Assembly: GCF_030685535.1 (NCBI RefSeq)
Contig: NZ_CP131601.1
Coordinates: 496,001 to 560,000 of the forward strand
Origin: Photobacterium leiognathi
GTDB taxonomy: Bacteria; Pseudomonadota; Gammaproteobacteria; Enterobacterales; Vibrionaceae
Reading direction: 5' to 3'
Length of the DNA stretch: 64,000 nucleotides
The notes below the pieces were generated by a model that was not told where the DNA came from, made no database searches, and saw only the letters and a program-made list of their open reading frames with translations. Numbering within the stretch: the first letter of the stretch is position 1; every line of letters starts with the position of its first letter. Positions 9,129 to 21,449 of this stretch are shown piece after piece. The position numbers and the translations under genes were made by a program.

Positions 9129-11924
9129 TTAGTGTCGATAATCTTTCGATGCTTTAACGATATTATCCATTTCATCAATCAACTCGAGTAACTCTGGCTC
9201 AACATCATCAATGGTCGCATCGGCTTTTAGTGCGGTTTCGATCTCTGAACAGAGGTTCTTCAAGCGAGGAACACCACTGTAAGCACAGCTACCGTGGAGT
9301 TTGTGGATCGGTAGTCATAGATCCACATCTTTACCGTCTAATGCTTCATTAACCAGCATTTCCACTTCTGGCATAAAGTCGAGCAGCATTTGTAGCATGT
9401 CATGGGCTAAATCTGGCTTACCTGCGGCTTGTTTAAGCGCTAAATCCCAGTCAAAACTGATACTGTTATTAGCTACCACGGGTATTGCTGGTACGTTTTC
9501 TATTTGCTCTTCAAGCGTGACAGGTACTCGACTGTTTAAAGCTGTATTAGCTTGTGAGGCTGTTGGTGCAATCCATTTAGCTAAGATCTGTTGCAAAATA
9601 TGCTCTTCCAGAGGCTTAGTCAGATAATCATCCATACCTGCATTAATTAAACGCTCGCGCTCGCCAGCCATAGCATGAGCTGTCACCGCAATTACTGGGG
9701 TATTTTTATTCAGCGCTGTTTCATGGATTTTCTGACATGCTGTAACGCCGTCCATTTCCGGCATTTGAATGTCCATAAAGATCAAATCAAAAGCTTTATT
9801 CTGGGCGTACTCAACAGCCTTTTTACCACCAGTTGCGGTAATAACTGTTTCTACTCGCTCACCGAGCAGGGCGGAGATCAGTTTCAAGTTCGCAGGGTTA
9901 TCATCAACAGCCATCACCGTTAGTGGTTGCAGCGTTTCTGCAGTGGTTGGTAATAATGGAACTTCCAACTCACTGATGAGCTCATCATCATTATCACATA
10001 AGGCTTCAAACAATTTACGCTGTGCCAGTGGTTTACCAAGACAAGCATAAACACCGGTTTGGGTTAGTTTTTCTGAGAGTGCAAGCTCTGTTGTCGGTAA
10101 GCAAACCAAGACTTTTTCAGCGGTTTGTTCGGCTTTAAATACATCATTGAGTATGACTGGTAGTGGTGGTTGCTCACCTGGTGATAAACACAATAGAGCA
10201 AAGTCATGGCGATCCAGATCATCTGGCATCGAAGCGCGGTAAGTGACATGCACACCAGCTAACATGAGACGTTGCTGGATCACGGAGGCCGCTTGCATGT
10301 TAGCTTCAACCAGAAGTAATGACTTACCTTCAAGCGAAGTGGTATCAATCGGTTGGGATACAGGCAGATCTGTTTTGTTCATCTTGATAGTGAACCAGAA
10401 GGTCGAACCTTGGTGTAAGCGACTGGTTAAGCTCACTTCACCGCCCATTTGACTCACCAGTTTCTGGGTGATCACTAAACCTAGCCCCGTACCGCCGTAT
10501 CGACGAGAAATACTCGCATCAGCTTGACTAAAGGCTTGGAATAACTGCGCTTGTTGACGTTCAGAAATACCGATACCAGTATCGCGCACCATAAATTGCA
10601 GCTCGATGTTGTTATCGATCTCTGATTTCAGTTCAACTGACACATCAATGTTACCGTGTTCAGTAAATTTCACCGCATTACCAATTAAGTTAGTCACCAC
10701 TTGTTGAATACGCAGTGGATCACCAATCAAACCTGGTGGAATGCGATTATCGATTTTCAGTGTTAGCTCAAGGCCTTTTTCGTGGGCACTTGGCGCTAGT
10801 AAGCGCATTACTTCATCGAGGGAGTCTGTAAAGTCGAATGGAATGTTTTCCAGTAACAGCTTACCTGCTTCCAGTTTCGAGAAATCAAGAATGTCATTGA
10901 TGATGGTCAGCAGGTTATTGGCTGAATTCTCAATAGTTAATAAATAATCTTTCTGGCTGGTGTTGAGTTTGGTTTTTAGCATTTGGCGAGTAAAGCCAAT
11001 CACACCATTAAGTGGCGTACGTAGTTCGTGGGACATATTGGCTAAAAACTCAGATTTCACACGTGCAGCTTCCTGTGCACGTTTTTTTGCGATATCTAGT
11101 TCAACGTTTTGAATCTCAAGCTGCTCAAGAGTTTCACGTAAATCTGATGTGGCTTGGTCGATACTTTGTTGCATTTCAATGTGGTATTCCGACAATGAAA
11201 TTGCCATGGCGTTAATACCATTTTTCAGCGTATCGAGCTCACCTAATAGACGACCTTCAATTCGGATATCTAAGTGACCACGACGAATTCTATCTACCAC
11301 ACTGATCATATGAGAGATAGGTTGAGTTACGTCTTGCATCAAGCGATATGCAAAGAGCGATGATAAGGTTAAACCAAGCAGTAGTACCATCAGGGCAGTA
11401 AATACTTCTTGATATTGTTGCAAACGGAGTGAGCTTAGATCGAGTTCTATTGCAATATAACCCAAGGCTTTACCACGGACATCACTGCCTACATTCGAGC
11501 CAAATTGCCCTTCCGTTAGAATAGGCGCACGGAGTATTAAGGTATTGTCGGTCAGTTGCGTATCGAGTAGCCGAGGGATGGGTTTTCCTTCTGGATACAT
11601 GAAGGATTCAAAATTACGGTGAAAGTTAGACGTCGCGAAAATGTGGTTGTGATTATCAAAAACGGCGATGCTACGAATAATGTCAGAATGTTTTCTATGG
11701 GTGTAACCAATGAGCCGACGAATCGCTTCTCGGTTCTTTTCTGTCATGCCGTATTCAGCGGAAATAGCGAGAGGTTCAATGATACTTGCACCTGTCGAAA
11801 TAAGCTGATGTTCCAGATCCTGATAACGGCTCATGGTAAAAAATGCGCTTAATAATAAGCCGATAATAAGTGTAGGTGCTAATGTCAGAGTGAAGACTCT
11901 GGCACGAAGTCCATATCTGGTCAT
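9129..11924 (-). pseudogene. barA: Hybrid sensor histidine kinase BarA with in-frame TGA before the HPt domain
   Basis: Tripartite membrane sensor kinase that phosphorylates UvrY (GacA/SirA) and so controls Csr small RNAs. From ATG 11924: membrane segments near residues 10-30 and 172-195, HAMP, coiled coil, His299 in SHELRTPLNG, HATPase, a degenerate first receiver, and a second receiver with FMDIQMPEMDG. The frame stops at TGA (9315-9317, after GKDVDL), giving 869 residues, but continues in the same frame as [22 protein letters not shown] down to TAA 9129-9131. That is exactly the HPt domain with its phosphorylatable His. A one-base change in the TGA would give a full ~931-residue BarA. Divergent rlmD and relA match E. 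coli order. Confidence 0.92.
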
Positions 11925-12044
11925 GGTTCTCTTAATTACAAGCAGACAAATCTATGGGAGAATTAGCCCCCATCTGTGGCACTAGGTTAAAGAATCTAGC
12001 GCTCTTCGACAAACACTCAATGTCTGAACAGTGAGCAAAATTTT

Positions 12045-13364
12045 ATGGCACGCTTTTTTAAGCCTCAAAAACGTAAAACCGATACCAAGCATAAAGAAAT
12101 AACAATTAGCCGTTTAGATCACCTCGGCGCTGGCATCGGCCATTTGAACAATAAACCAGTATTTATCGACGGTGCATTACCGGACGAAACTGTAGTCGTT
12201 CAATTGACGGAAGACAAAAAGAATTATGCCCGTGCTCGCGTGATCAAACGTTTAAAAGACAGCTCTGCGCGTATTAAACCTCATTGTCCGATCTATGACC
12301 AGTGCGGCGGTTGTAACTTGCAGCATTTATCCCACCAAGGTCAAGTTATCGCCAAACAGCAGGCATTAACTGAACTGATGGAAAAGTTTGCCATCACAGA
12401 AGAAGGGACGACGCAAGTTGCTCCTATTGTTGGGCAAAGTGAGCATTACCGTCGTTGTGCGCGTTTTAGTGTGCGTATGTTACCTAATGGTCAGATGGTC
12501 TTCGGTTTTCGTAAAAAGCAGAGCAAAGACATTGTGGATGTGACCTCATGTCCAGTACTTGCCACTGAGCTAGATAGTTTATTGCCAGCGTTACGCGAAC
12601 TTTTATCTGGTTTAAAAGGTCGCAAACATTTAGGCCATGTTGAATTAGTGAATGCAGACAATGGTTGCGTATTGCTAATTCGCCATTTGCAGCCTTTTAA
12701 TGATAAAGATCTTGCAGCAATTAAAGCCTTTGCGACTGAGCATCAGCTAATGCTGTTTTTAGCCCCATCGTCAGATGAGTTAGAGCAAGTGGCGGGTGAA
12801 CAACCTTATTACGATATTGAAGATGTTCGCTTAACCTTCTCACCAAAAGACTTTATTCAAGTTAACCGTGCTGTGAACCAGAAAATGGTTGAGCAAGCGA
12901 TAAATTGGCTTGATGTTCAGCCACAAGATAGGGTGTTAGATCTATTCTGTGGTTTAGGTAACTTCAGTTTACCTTTAGCACGTCGCGCTAAAGCGGTGGT
13001 GGGTGTTGAAGGTGTAGATGAAATGGTGGCACGCGCAACGGCAAATGCTGTCGCAAATCGTCTAGATAATGCTACATTTTATCAGGCAAATTTAGACGAA
13101 GATGTAACGAAATTAGTGTGGGCACAGGAGCAATTTGATAAAATTTTGTTAGACCCTGCACGCGCAGGTGCTGCTGGCGTAATGCAGCATATTGTGAATT
13201 TAGCGCCAAGCAAAGTGGTATACGTATCATGTAACCCAGCAACATTAGCGCGTGATAGCCAAATTTTGTTACAACAAGGTTATAAGTTGGCACGTCTCGG
13301 TATGATGGATATGTTCCCTCATACAGGGCATTTAGAATCAATGGCGTTGTTTGTTAAGTGTTAA
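12045..13364 (+). CDS. rlmD: 23S rRNA (uracil-1939-C5)-methyltransferase RlmD
   Basis: SAM-dependent methyltransferase (RumA) that makes m5U1939 in 23S rRNA. N-terminal TRAM domain (KEITISRLDHLGAGIGH), [4Fe-4S] ligands Cys81, Cys87 and Cys90 (CPIYDQCGGC) and a fourth Cys in DVTSCPVL, SAM motif DLFCGLGNFSLPLA, and catalytic Cys in YVSCNPATLARD. 439 residues, full length. Divergent from barA and upstream of relA, the E. coli arrangement. Confidence 0.97.
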   Translation: MARFFKPQKRKTDTKHKEITISRLDHLGAGIGHLNNKPVFIDGALPDETVVVQLTEDKKNYARARVIKRLKDSSARIKPHCPIYDQCGGCNLQHLSHQGQVIAKQQALTELMEKFAITEEGTTQVAPIVGQSEHYRRCARFSVRMLPNGQMVFGFRKKQSKDIVDVTSCPVLATELDSLLPALRELLSGLKGRKHLGHVELVNADNGCVLLIRHLQPFNDKDLAAIKAFATEHQLMLFLAPSSDELEQVAGEQPYYDIEDVRLTFSPKDFIQVNRAVNQKMVEQAINWLDVQPQDRVLDLFCGLGNFSLPLARRAKAVVGVEGVDEMVARATANAVANRLDNATFYQANLDEDVTKLVWAQEQFDKILLDPARAGAAGVMQHIVNLAPSKVVYVSCNPATLARDSQILLQQGYKLARLGMMDMFPHTGHLESMALFVKC

Positions 13365-13435
13365 TCACAATAAAGAAAAATAGCAATGTGATGTAAGACA
13401 TTCATCGGTATTCAGAGAGAAAACAGGATAGAAAC

Positions 13436-15670
13436 ATGGTCGCAGTACGCGGTGCGCATTTAAAGGAAAATACTACATTTGAGCTTGCCTCGTGGGTAGA
13501 AAGCTTACGTCAAGATGCGAAAGTATCGAGCCGTATTGAGGGAACATATCAGCGCTGTATTGAGTTAGCGACTGATCAAGAGAACGGTGCGTTATTATTA
13601 TGGCGCGGCCGTGAAATGGTTGAAATTCTTGTTACCTTAAGTATGGATGCCGATACGCTGATCGCCGCTATGTTATATCCTCTGGTTGAAGCGGGCTGTT
13701 ACAGTCACGAGCAAGTTAAAGAAGAATATAACGGTACGATCCTTCACTTAGTTCAAGGTGTTGAACAAATGTGTGCGATCAGCCAGTTAAAATCAACGGC
13801 AGAAGAAGCGGCACAAACGGCGCAAGTGGATAACATTCGTCGCATGCTACTTTCCATGGTGGATGATTTCCGCTGCGTCGTTATCAAACTTGCTGAACGT
13901 ATTTGTAATCTGCGTGAAGTGAAAAATGAGCCAGATGAAGTGCGTCGTGCAGCAGCTCAAGAGTGTGCCAATATCTATGCACCATTAGCAAACCGTCTTG
14001 GTATTGGTCAGCTTAAGTGGGAAATTGAAGATTACGCCTTCCGTTATCAGCATCCTGATACTTACAAACAAATCGCAAAGCAGTTATCTGAGCGTCGTAT
14101 CGACCGTGAAGGCTATATCACTCACTTTGTTGATGATTTATCAGAAGCAATGAAAGCATCAAATATTAAAGCAGAAGTGCAAGGTCGTCCTAAGCACATC
14201 TACAGTATTTGGCGCAAAATGCAGAAGAAAAATCTCGCGTTTGATGAATTATTTGATGTGCGTGCAGTACGTATTGTGGCAGATCAACTGCAAGACTGTT
14301 ACGCCGCATTAGGTGTAGTGCACACCAAATACCGTCACTTACCAAAAGAGTTTGATGACTACGTTGCTAACCCAAAACCTAATGGTTACCAGTCTATCCA
14401 CACAGTGGTATTGGGCCCTGAAGGTAAAACCATTGAAATTCAGATCCGTACCAAGCAAATGCATGAAGAGTCTGAATTAGGTGTTGCGGCACACTGGAAG
14501 TACAAAGAAGGTACCGCATCAGGCGGTGCACAGTCGGCTTATGATGAGAAAATCAATTGGCTACGTAAATTACTGGCATGGCAAGAAGAGATGTCGGATT
14601 CTGGCGAAATGCTGGATGAGTTACGTAGTCAGGTATTTGATGATCGTGTTTATGCCTTTACACCAAAAGGTGATGTGGTTGATTTACCATCAAATGCAAC
14701 ACCACTAGATTTTGCTTACCATATTCACTCTGAAGTGGGCCATCGTTGTATTGGCGCTAAAGTAGAAGGGCGTATTGTTCCGTTTACTTACCATCTTCAA
14801 ATGGGTGATCAAGTTGAAATCATCACGCAAAAAGAGCCAAACCCATCACGTGATTGGTTAAACCCGAACTTGGGCTTTGTAACATCTAGTCGTGCACGTG
14901 CCAAGGTGCATGCTTGGTTCCGCAAGCAAGATCGCGATAAGAACATCATCGCAGGTAAAGAGATCTTAGAAGCTGAGTTGGTGAAAATTCATGCGACATT
15001 AAAAGATGCGCAAACCTATGCGGCGAAACGTTTTAATGTAAATACACCTGAAGAGTTATACGCAGGGATCGGTAGCGGCGATTTACGTATTAATCAGGTG
15101 ATTAATCACATTAATGCGTTAGTGAATAAGCCAACTGCGGAAGAAGAAGATCAGCAACTATTAGAGAAACTGGCGGAAGCAAGCAACAAGCAAGCGGCAA
15201 CGCATAAGAAACCACAACGTGATGCTGTAGTGGTAGAAGGGGTTGATAACCTAATGACCCATCTTGCTCGTTGTTGTCAGCCAATTCCGGGTGATGATAT
15301 TCAAGGCTTTGTGACTCAAGGTCGTGGTATTTCGGTACACCGCATGGATTGTGAGCAGTTAGATGAACTGCGTCACCATGCACCTGAACGTATCATTGAT
15401 ACGGTTTGGGGCGGTGGTTTTGTTGGTAATTACACTATCACTGTGCGAGTAACCGCATCAGAGCGTAATGGCTTACTAAAAGAGTTAACCAATACACTGA
15501 TGAATGAAAAAGTGAAAGTGGCGGGGATGAAGAGTCGTGTCGATTATAAAAAACAAATGTCGATCATGGACTTCGAACTTGAGCTTACGGACTTAGAAGT
15601 ATTAGGCCGTGTCCTGAATCGTATAGAGCAAGTCAAAGACGTTGCTGAAGCGAAACGCTTATATGGCTAA
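13436..15670 (+). CDS. relA: GTP pyrophosphokinase RelA
   Basis: Ribosome-associated (p)ppGpp synthetase of the stringent response. The 744 residues equal the E. coli length: inactive HD-like N-terminal domain (the catalytic His-Asp pair is absent, as is normal for RelA), synthetase domain with GRPKHIYSIWRKM and NPKPNGYQSIHT, TGS (VYAFTPKGDVVDLP), zinc-finger region (HLARCCQPIPGD) and C-terminal ACT domain (YTITVRVTASERNGLLKEL). AGGATAG precedes ATG 13436. A hairpin follows the stop. Confidence 0.98.
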   Translation: MVAVRGAHLKENTTFELASWVESLRQDAKVSSRIEGTYQRCIELATDQENGALLLWRGREMVEILVTLSMDADTLIAAMLYPLVEAGCYSHEQVKEEYNGTILHLVQGVEQMCAISQLKSTAEEAAQTAQVDNIRRMLLSMVDDFRCVVIKLAERICNLREVKNEPDEVRRAAAQECANIYAPLANRLGIGQLKWEIEDYAFRYQHPDTYKQIAKQLSERRIDREGYITHFVDDLSEAMKASNIKAEVQGRPKHIYSIWRKMQKKNLAFDELFDVRAVRIVADQLQDCYAALGVVHTKYRHLPKEFDDYVANPKPNGYQSIHTVVLGPEGKTIEIQIRTKQMHEESELGVAAHWKYKEGTASGGAQSAYDEKINWLRKLLAWQEEMSDSGEMLDELRSQVFDDRVYAFTPKGDVVDLPSNATPLDFAYHIHSEVGHRCIGAKVEGRIVPFTYHLQMGDQVEIITQKEPNPSRDWLNPNLGFVTSSRARAKVHAWFRKQDRDKNIIAGKEILEAELVKIHATLKDAQTYAAKRFNVNTPEELYAGIGSGDLRINQVINHINALVNKPTAEEEDQQLLEKLAEASNKQAATHKKPQRDAVVVEGVDNLMTHLARCCQPIPGDDIQGFVTQGRGISVHRMDCEQLDELRHHAPERIIDTVWGGGFVGNYTITVRVTASERNGLLKELTNTLMNEKVKVAGMKSRVDYKKQMSIMDFELELTDLEVLGRVLNRIEQVKDVAEAKRLYG

Positions 15671-15689
15671 TTAAAAATAAAGTATATAA

Positions 15690-15715
15690 AGGGTGGCAAT
15701 AAGCTGCCCTTTTTT
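15690..15715 (+). terminator. relA terminator
   Basis: AGGGTGGC / GCTGCCCT with two G-U pairs, a 5-base loop (AATAA), then TTTTTT. Twenty bases after the relA stop. Confidence 0.7.
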
Positions 15716-15818
15716 ATTTATACAACATAATGAGTAGTGGCAAATAATGAATATCAATATATGGTTTTATTTTTAATCATTAATGTCATTATTAAATGAT
15801 CTTAAACAAGTCTAGATG

Positions 15819-15847
15819 TTGACTCATATATATAAGCTCGATAGTAT
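15819..15847 (+). promoter_or_regulatory. Predicted sigma-70 promoter of the Cys/His-rich cluster
   Basis: TTGACT (15819-15824), 17-base spacer, TAGTAT (15842-15847); expected start of transcription is about 20 bases before the ATG at 15876. No metal-regulator operator is obvious, although the spacer is an AT-repeat (CATATATATA). Confidence 0.5.
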
Positions 15848-15875
15848 TTACTTCTCTTAAAAATAAAGACTCAGT

Positions 15876-16271
15876 ATGTACTTTTCAAATTTACATAAAA
15901 TATTATATGCATTATTTATCGCAATATTACTATTAGGTAGTAGTGTGAATGCTGCATATATGAGTCAAAATACTTCAACTGCTCAGTCAGTAGTATCGTC
16001 TTTTAATATAAAAGACGTCTTGCAAAACCAGTACTCAGCCATTCAACAATCAGAACACTGTTGCTTGCAGTGTGATAATGGTTGTAGCGACTGTTCACAT
16101 TGTCCGTGTTGTCGAGTCTTACCTCGCACTAGCAGCAATGTCTTCAACTTACTTTCATTTCCTCCGTTAGTTATTGCGCGTATCAGTGATCTCTTGCCGA
16201 TTGAATATCTCCAGGAGTCAGTGGTCGTTGCGGTAATAAAATCTATATATCGACCTCCGATAATAAAATAG
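15876..16271 (+). CDS. Hypothetical secreted Cys-rich protein
   Basis: Not recognised. The 131-residue product starts with a hydrophobic signal-like segment (ILYALFIAILLLGSSVNA, likely cleaved before residue 27) and then has eight cysteines within 18 residues (Cys62, 63, 66, 70, 73, 76, 78, 79: CCLQCDNGCSDCSHCPCC). A second hydrophobic stretch follows (VFNLLSFPPLVIARI), with a C-terminus SIYRPPIIK. The cysteine knot suggests metal binding or a disulfide-rich exported domain. It is AT-rich compared with relA and mazG. The ribosome-binding site is weak. The next two ORFs lie on the same strand and the last is His/Cys-rich, so a shared metal-handling role is an inference only. Confidence 0.6.
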   Translation: MYFSNLHKILYALFIAILLLGSSVNAAYMSQNTSTAQSVVSSFNIKDVLQNQYSAIQQSEHCCLQCDNGCSDCSHCPCCRVLPRTSSNVFNLLSFPPLVIARISDLLPIEYLQESVVVAVIKSIYRPPIIK

Positions 16272-16409
16272 TTCACTTATCTCTGAATATTATTCATGTT
16301 CGGATTAAGTATTAATTAAGAAATGTTATTCACCCAACTAATATCGGTGAGTGATAGTTGTAAAGAATTAATGATGTGGCTTTATTTATAACGCTGCAGG
16401 AGAACTATT

Positions 16410-16607
16410 ATGAAAAAATTACTATTTAAATTATTAACTAAAAATAGCGTTATCAGTATTTTATTACTTGTGGCGATACTTATTATTCCTGATAACAACT
16501 TCATGAATATACCGAGTCATGAAATAAAACAGCTACTACTATTTATTCTTTGTGTGCAGGGAATGAAAACGGGGTCAAATACCTTTATGACGGAGCAGGC
16601 AAAATAA
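16410..16607 (+). CDS. Hypothetical small membrane protein (65 aa)
   Basis: Not recognised. Lys-rich N-terminus (MKKLLFKLLTKN), then two hydrophobic segments (SVISILLLVAILIIP and IKQLLLFILCVQ), with a short polar tail. Support for being real: a good AGGAG (16398-16402) 7 bases before the ATG, and the stop overlaps the next ORF's ATG as TAATG. The composition is AT-rich like its neighbours. It could be a small membrane partner of the adjacent secreted Cys- and His-rich proteins, but nothing in the sequence proves that. Confidence 0.5.
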   Translation: MKKLLFKLLTKNSVISILLLVAILIIPDNNFMNIPSHEIKQLLLFILCVQGMKTGSNTFMTEQAK

Positions 16608-16936
16608 TGGATATGAAAGGATATGTGATGAAATTAAAATTATTAAATCTTATGGCTGACAAGCGACTTGCAAGTACGTTGTTATTGTTTATCTCACTGC
16701 TAATGCCACATGCTGTATTAGCACAACCGTCAAACGATGATAACTATGCGTGCTCTCATCATTCTGACTGTCGACATCAAGAGTCACACCATCATCAGGG
16801 ATGCAGGCATCATCATTCACATCATAGTCGATGCGAACATCACCATGATTGTAATGATAATCACCATGAAAATTGTGATCATCGAAAAGAACATCACAAC
16901 GATGAACATCACTATTGCCAACATAATGATGACTGA
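16607..16936 (+). CDS. Hypothetical exported His/Cys-rich protein
   Basis: Not assigned to a named family. From ATG 16607 (overlapping the previous stop; GGAG 11 bases upstream) it has 109 residues; ATG 16628 with AAAGG is an alternative start. A signal peptide (STLLLFISLLMPHAVLA) is followed by about 70 residues containing 22 His and 7 Cys, in clusters such as SHHHQGC, RHHHSHH and EHHHDC, with Cys spaced every 6-14 residues. This composition is characteristic of periplasmic nickel, zinc, cobalt or copper sequestering proteins. A strong terminator lies 50 bases downstream. Which metal, and whether it stores or detoxifies, cannot be read from the sequence. Confidence 0.65.
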   Translation: MDMKGYVMKLKLLNLMADKRLASTLLLFISLLMPHAVLAQPSNDDNYACSHHSDCRHQESHHHQGCRHHHSHHSRCEHHHDCNDNHHENCDHRKEHHNDEHHYCQHNDD

Positions 16937-16988
16937 TCATTGCTATGAATTGCTAGATTAGTTTTCTAGTATTAACTATCGATGTTAA

Positions 16989-17022
16989 GGCGCTTGAAGT
17001 GAAAGCGACAAGCGCCATTTTT
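16989..17022 (+). terminator. Terminator of the Cys/His-rich cluster, just before mazG
   Basis: Perfect 8-bp stem GGCGCTTG (16989-16996) / CAAGCGCC (17009-17016) followed by ATTTTT. It ends only about 15 bases before the mazG start, so it either insulates mazG from the cluster or acts as a leaky attenuator. Confidence 0.8.
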
Positions 17023-17036
17023 AGAGTGTGAATGGT

Positions 17037-17846
17037 ATGGACAATAAAAAATCATCTCAGATAGAACAATTATTAACGATTATGTCTCAGCTGCGAGACC
17101 CAAACCGTGGTTGTCCATGGGATTTGAAACAAAACTTTGATTCAATCGTTCCCTACACCCTTGAAGAAGCCTACGAAGTGGCAGATGCCATTGAGCAGAA
17201 AAACTGGAGTGATGTAAAAGAAGAACTGGGTGATTTACTGTTCCAAGTTATCTTTTATAGTCAAATGGCAAAAGAGCAAGGGCTGTTTGAGTTTGATGAT
17301 GTCGTAGCTGGGATCAATGAAAAGCTGGTTCGTCGCCATCCCCATGTATTTAGTGATGCTGATTTTGCAGATGAAGCCGCAGTTAAACAAAATTGGGAAG
17401 CGGAAAAAGCCAAAGAGCGTGCGGAGAAAGAGCAAGATTCAAGTTTGCTGGCGAATATTCCCAATGCGTTACCTGCTTTGATGCGAGCAGATAAAATCCA
17501 AAAGCGCTGCGCAAATGTTGGCTTTGATTGGGATGAATTAGCGCCAGTGGTTGATAAAGTAAAAGAAGAACTTGATGAAGTCATGGATGAAGTGATTCAA
17601 GCGGTGCCGGAACAACAGAGAATTGAAGAAGAGTTAGGGGATTTGCTTTTTTCGGTGGTGAATTTAAGTCGTCATCTCAATGTAAAACCAGAGCTTGCGT
17701 TACAGAAAGCCAATAAAAAGTTTGAAAAGCGTTTTCGCCAAGTTGAAAAAAATGTGCTAGAACAAGGAAAGCTGATCAGTCAGTGTTCATTATCTGAACT
17801 TGATGCAGAATGGAATCGGGTAAAAGAGAAACCAGAAGATAAATAA
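17037..17846 (+). CDS. mazG: Nucleoside triphosphate pyrophosphohydrolase MazG
   Basis: All-alpha NTP pyrophosphatase that hydrolyses NTPs to NMPs and is linked to (p)ppGpp levels. Two MazG domains: the N-terminal one with RDPNRGCPWDLKQ and EELGDLLFQVIFYSQMA, the C-terminal one with EEELGDLLFSVVNLSRHL. ATG 17037 (MDNKKSSQIEQL) is preferred; GTG 17028 is in frame. About 269 residues. It lies downstream of relA as in E. coli, but the mazEF toxin-antitoxin pair found there in E. coli is absent and the Cys/His-rich cluster occupies the space. Confidence 0.96.
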   Translation: MDNKKSSQIEQLLTIMSQLRDPNRGCPWDLKQNFDSIVPYTLEEAYEVADAIEQKNWSDVKEELGDLLFQVIFYSQMAKEQGLFEFDDVVAGINEKLVRRHPHVFSDADFADEAAVKQNWEAEKAKERAEKEQDSSLLANIPNALPALMRADKIQKRCANVGFDWDELAPVVDKVKEELDEVMDEVIQAVPEQQRIEEELGDLLFSVVNLSRHLNVKPELALQKANKKFEKRFRQVEKNVLEQGKLISQCSLSELDAEWNRVKEKPEDK

Positions 17847-17970
17847 AAATCCCTTTATAGAATATATTTGAGCTTATTTATCGCTATGGATAGTAGGTTG
17901 AACGTAAAAAATGATGTTTTTCAAAGCCATACCGCTAACTTGATTTGAGACAAAAAAAATCAAAGTGCAG

Positions 17971-17986
17971 TGTGATAGTTTTCACG
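17971..17986. promoter_or_regulatory. Putative CRP-binding site upstream of pyrG
   Basis: TGTGATAGTTTTCACG: TGTGA, 6 bases, TCACG, matching the CRP consensus (TGTGA-N6-TCACA) at 9 of 10 defined positions. Its centre (17978.5) is about 42 bases before the predicted pyrG transcription start, the geometry of a class II activator site. Confidence 0.5.
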
Positions 17987-19708
<1,722 letters not shown>

Positions 19709-19718
19709 GGATTACTGA

Positions 19719-19752
19719 TAGCTGTAGTGGTTATAGCTACAGCTATTTTTTT
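19719..19752 (+). terminator. pyrG/eno intergenic terminator or attenuator
   Basis: Perfect 9-bp stem TAGCTGTAG (19719-19727) / CTACAGCTA (19737-19745) followed by TTTTTTT, in the 80-base gap between pyrG and eno. Confidence 0.8.
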
Positions 19753-19761
19753 AGCTTTTAA

Positions 19762-21090
<1,329 letters not shown>

Positions 21091-21134
21091 TTTTTAATTA
21101 AGCATGATTGAGGTAACTCAATTAGGTTAAAAGA

Positions 21135-21160
21135 AACCGCCTTGCAAGAGGCGGTTTTTT
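21135..21160 (+). terminator. eno terminator
   Basis: AACCGCCT (21135-21142) / AGGCGGTT (21149-21156), loop TTGCAA, followed by a run of T. Strong intrinsic terminator. Confidence 0.9.
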
Positions 21161-21368
21161 TAGCTTTAAAGAAAATATACTCTCAGAATTAATCGATAAA
21201 TATTATTAATATAAGCTGGGTTAATCATTATTTTCGATGAATTGAAGCGGCCATGATTGTGTTTATTTTCAACAAAATTAGCTGTTAAGTAATAACCCTG
21301 TGAACTCTCACTGCATAATTGTGGTCACAGTTACCCGATTATGGGATTATTACTGCTTGGCAAAATGT

Positions 21369-21412
21369 ATTCCAATTGTGCGGATTTATTCAAAATCTTC
21401 GACAATTGGAAT
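21369..21412. repeat. 11-bp inverted repeat upstream of ftsB
   Basis: ATTCCAATTGT (21369-21379) and ACAATTGGAAT (21402-21412) are exact complements separated by 22 bases. There is no T run, so it is not an ordinary terminator. It lies 38 bases before the ftsB ATG and could be a leader hairpin or paired protein-binding half sites. Confidence 0.7.
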
Positions 21413-21449
21413 GCAGCTTGCTGTTACCAATTATTTCGCAGGGAGAATT

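Larger units (their letters stand above)
21091..21449. other. eno-ftsB intergenic region (359 bases)
   Basis: Contains the eno terminator and a perfect 11-bp inverted repeat (listed separately), plus AT-rich sequence. I see no further gene; the open frame that runs upstream of ftsB from 21300 has no family resemblance. A promoter for the ftsB-ispD-ispF-truD-surE-pcm run is expected here but no clear pair of boxes stands out. Confidence 0.5.

Noticed and set aside
16689..16940. Minus-strand ORF opposite the His-rich gene
   Set aside because: Its His/Asp/Val repeats mirror the His codons of the plus strand; it has no signal peptide or ribosome-binding site.
15671..17036. A mazEF-type toxin-antitoxin pair between relA and mazG
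   Set aside because: None of the three ORFs resembles MazE or MazF; they are secreted or membrane proteins rich in Cys or His.
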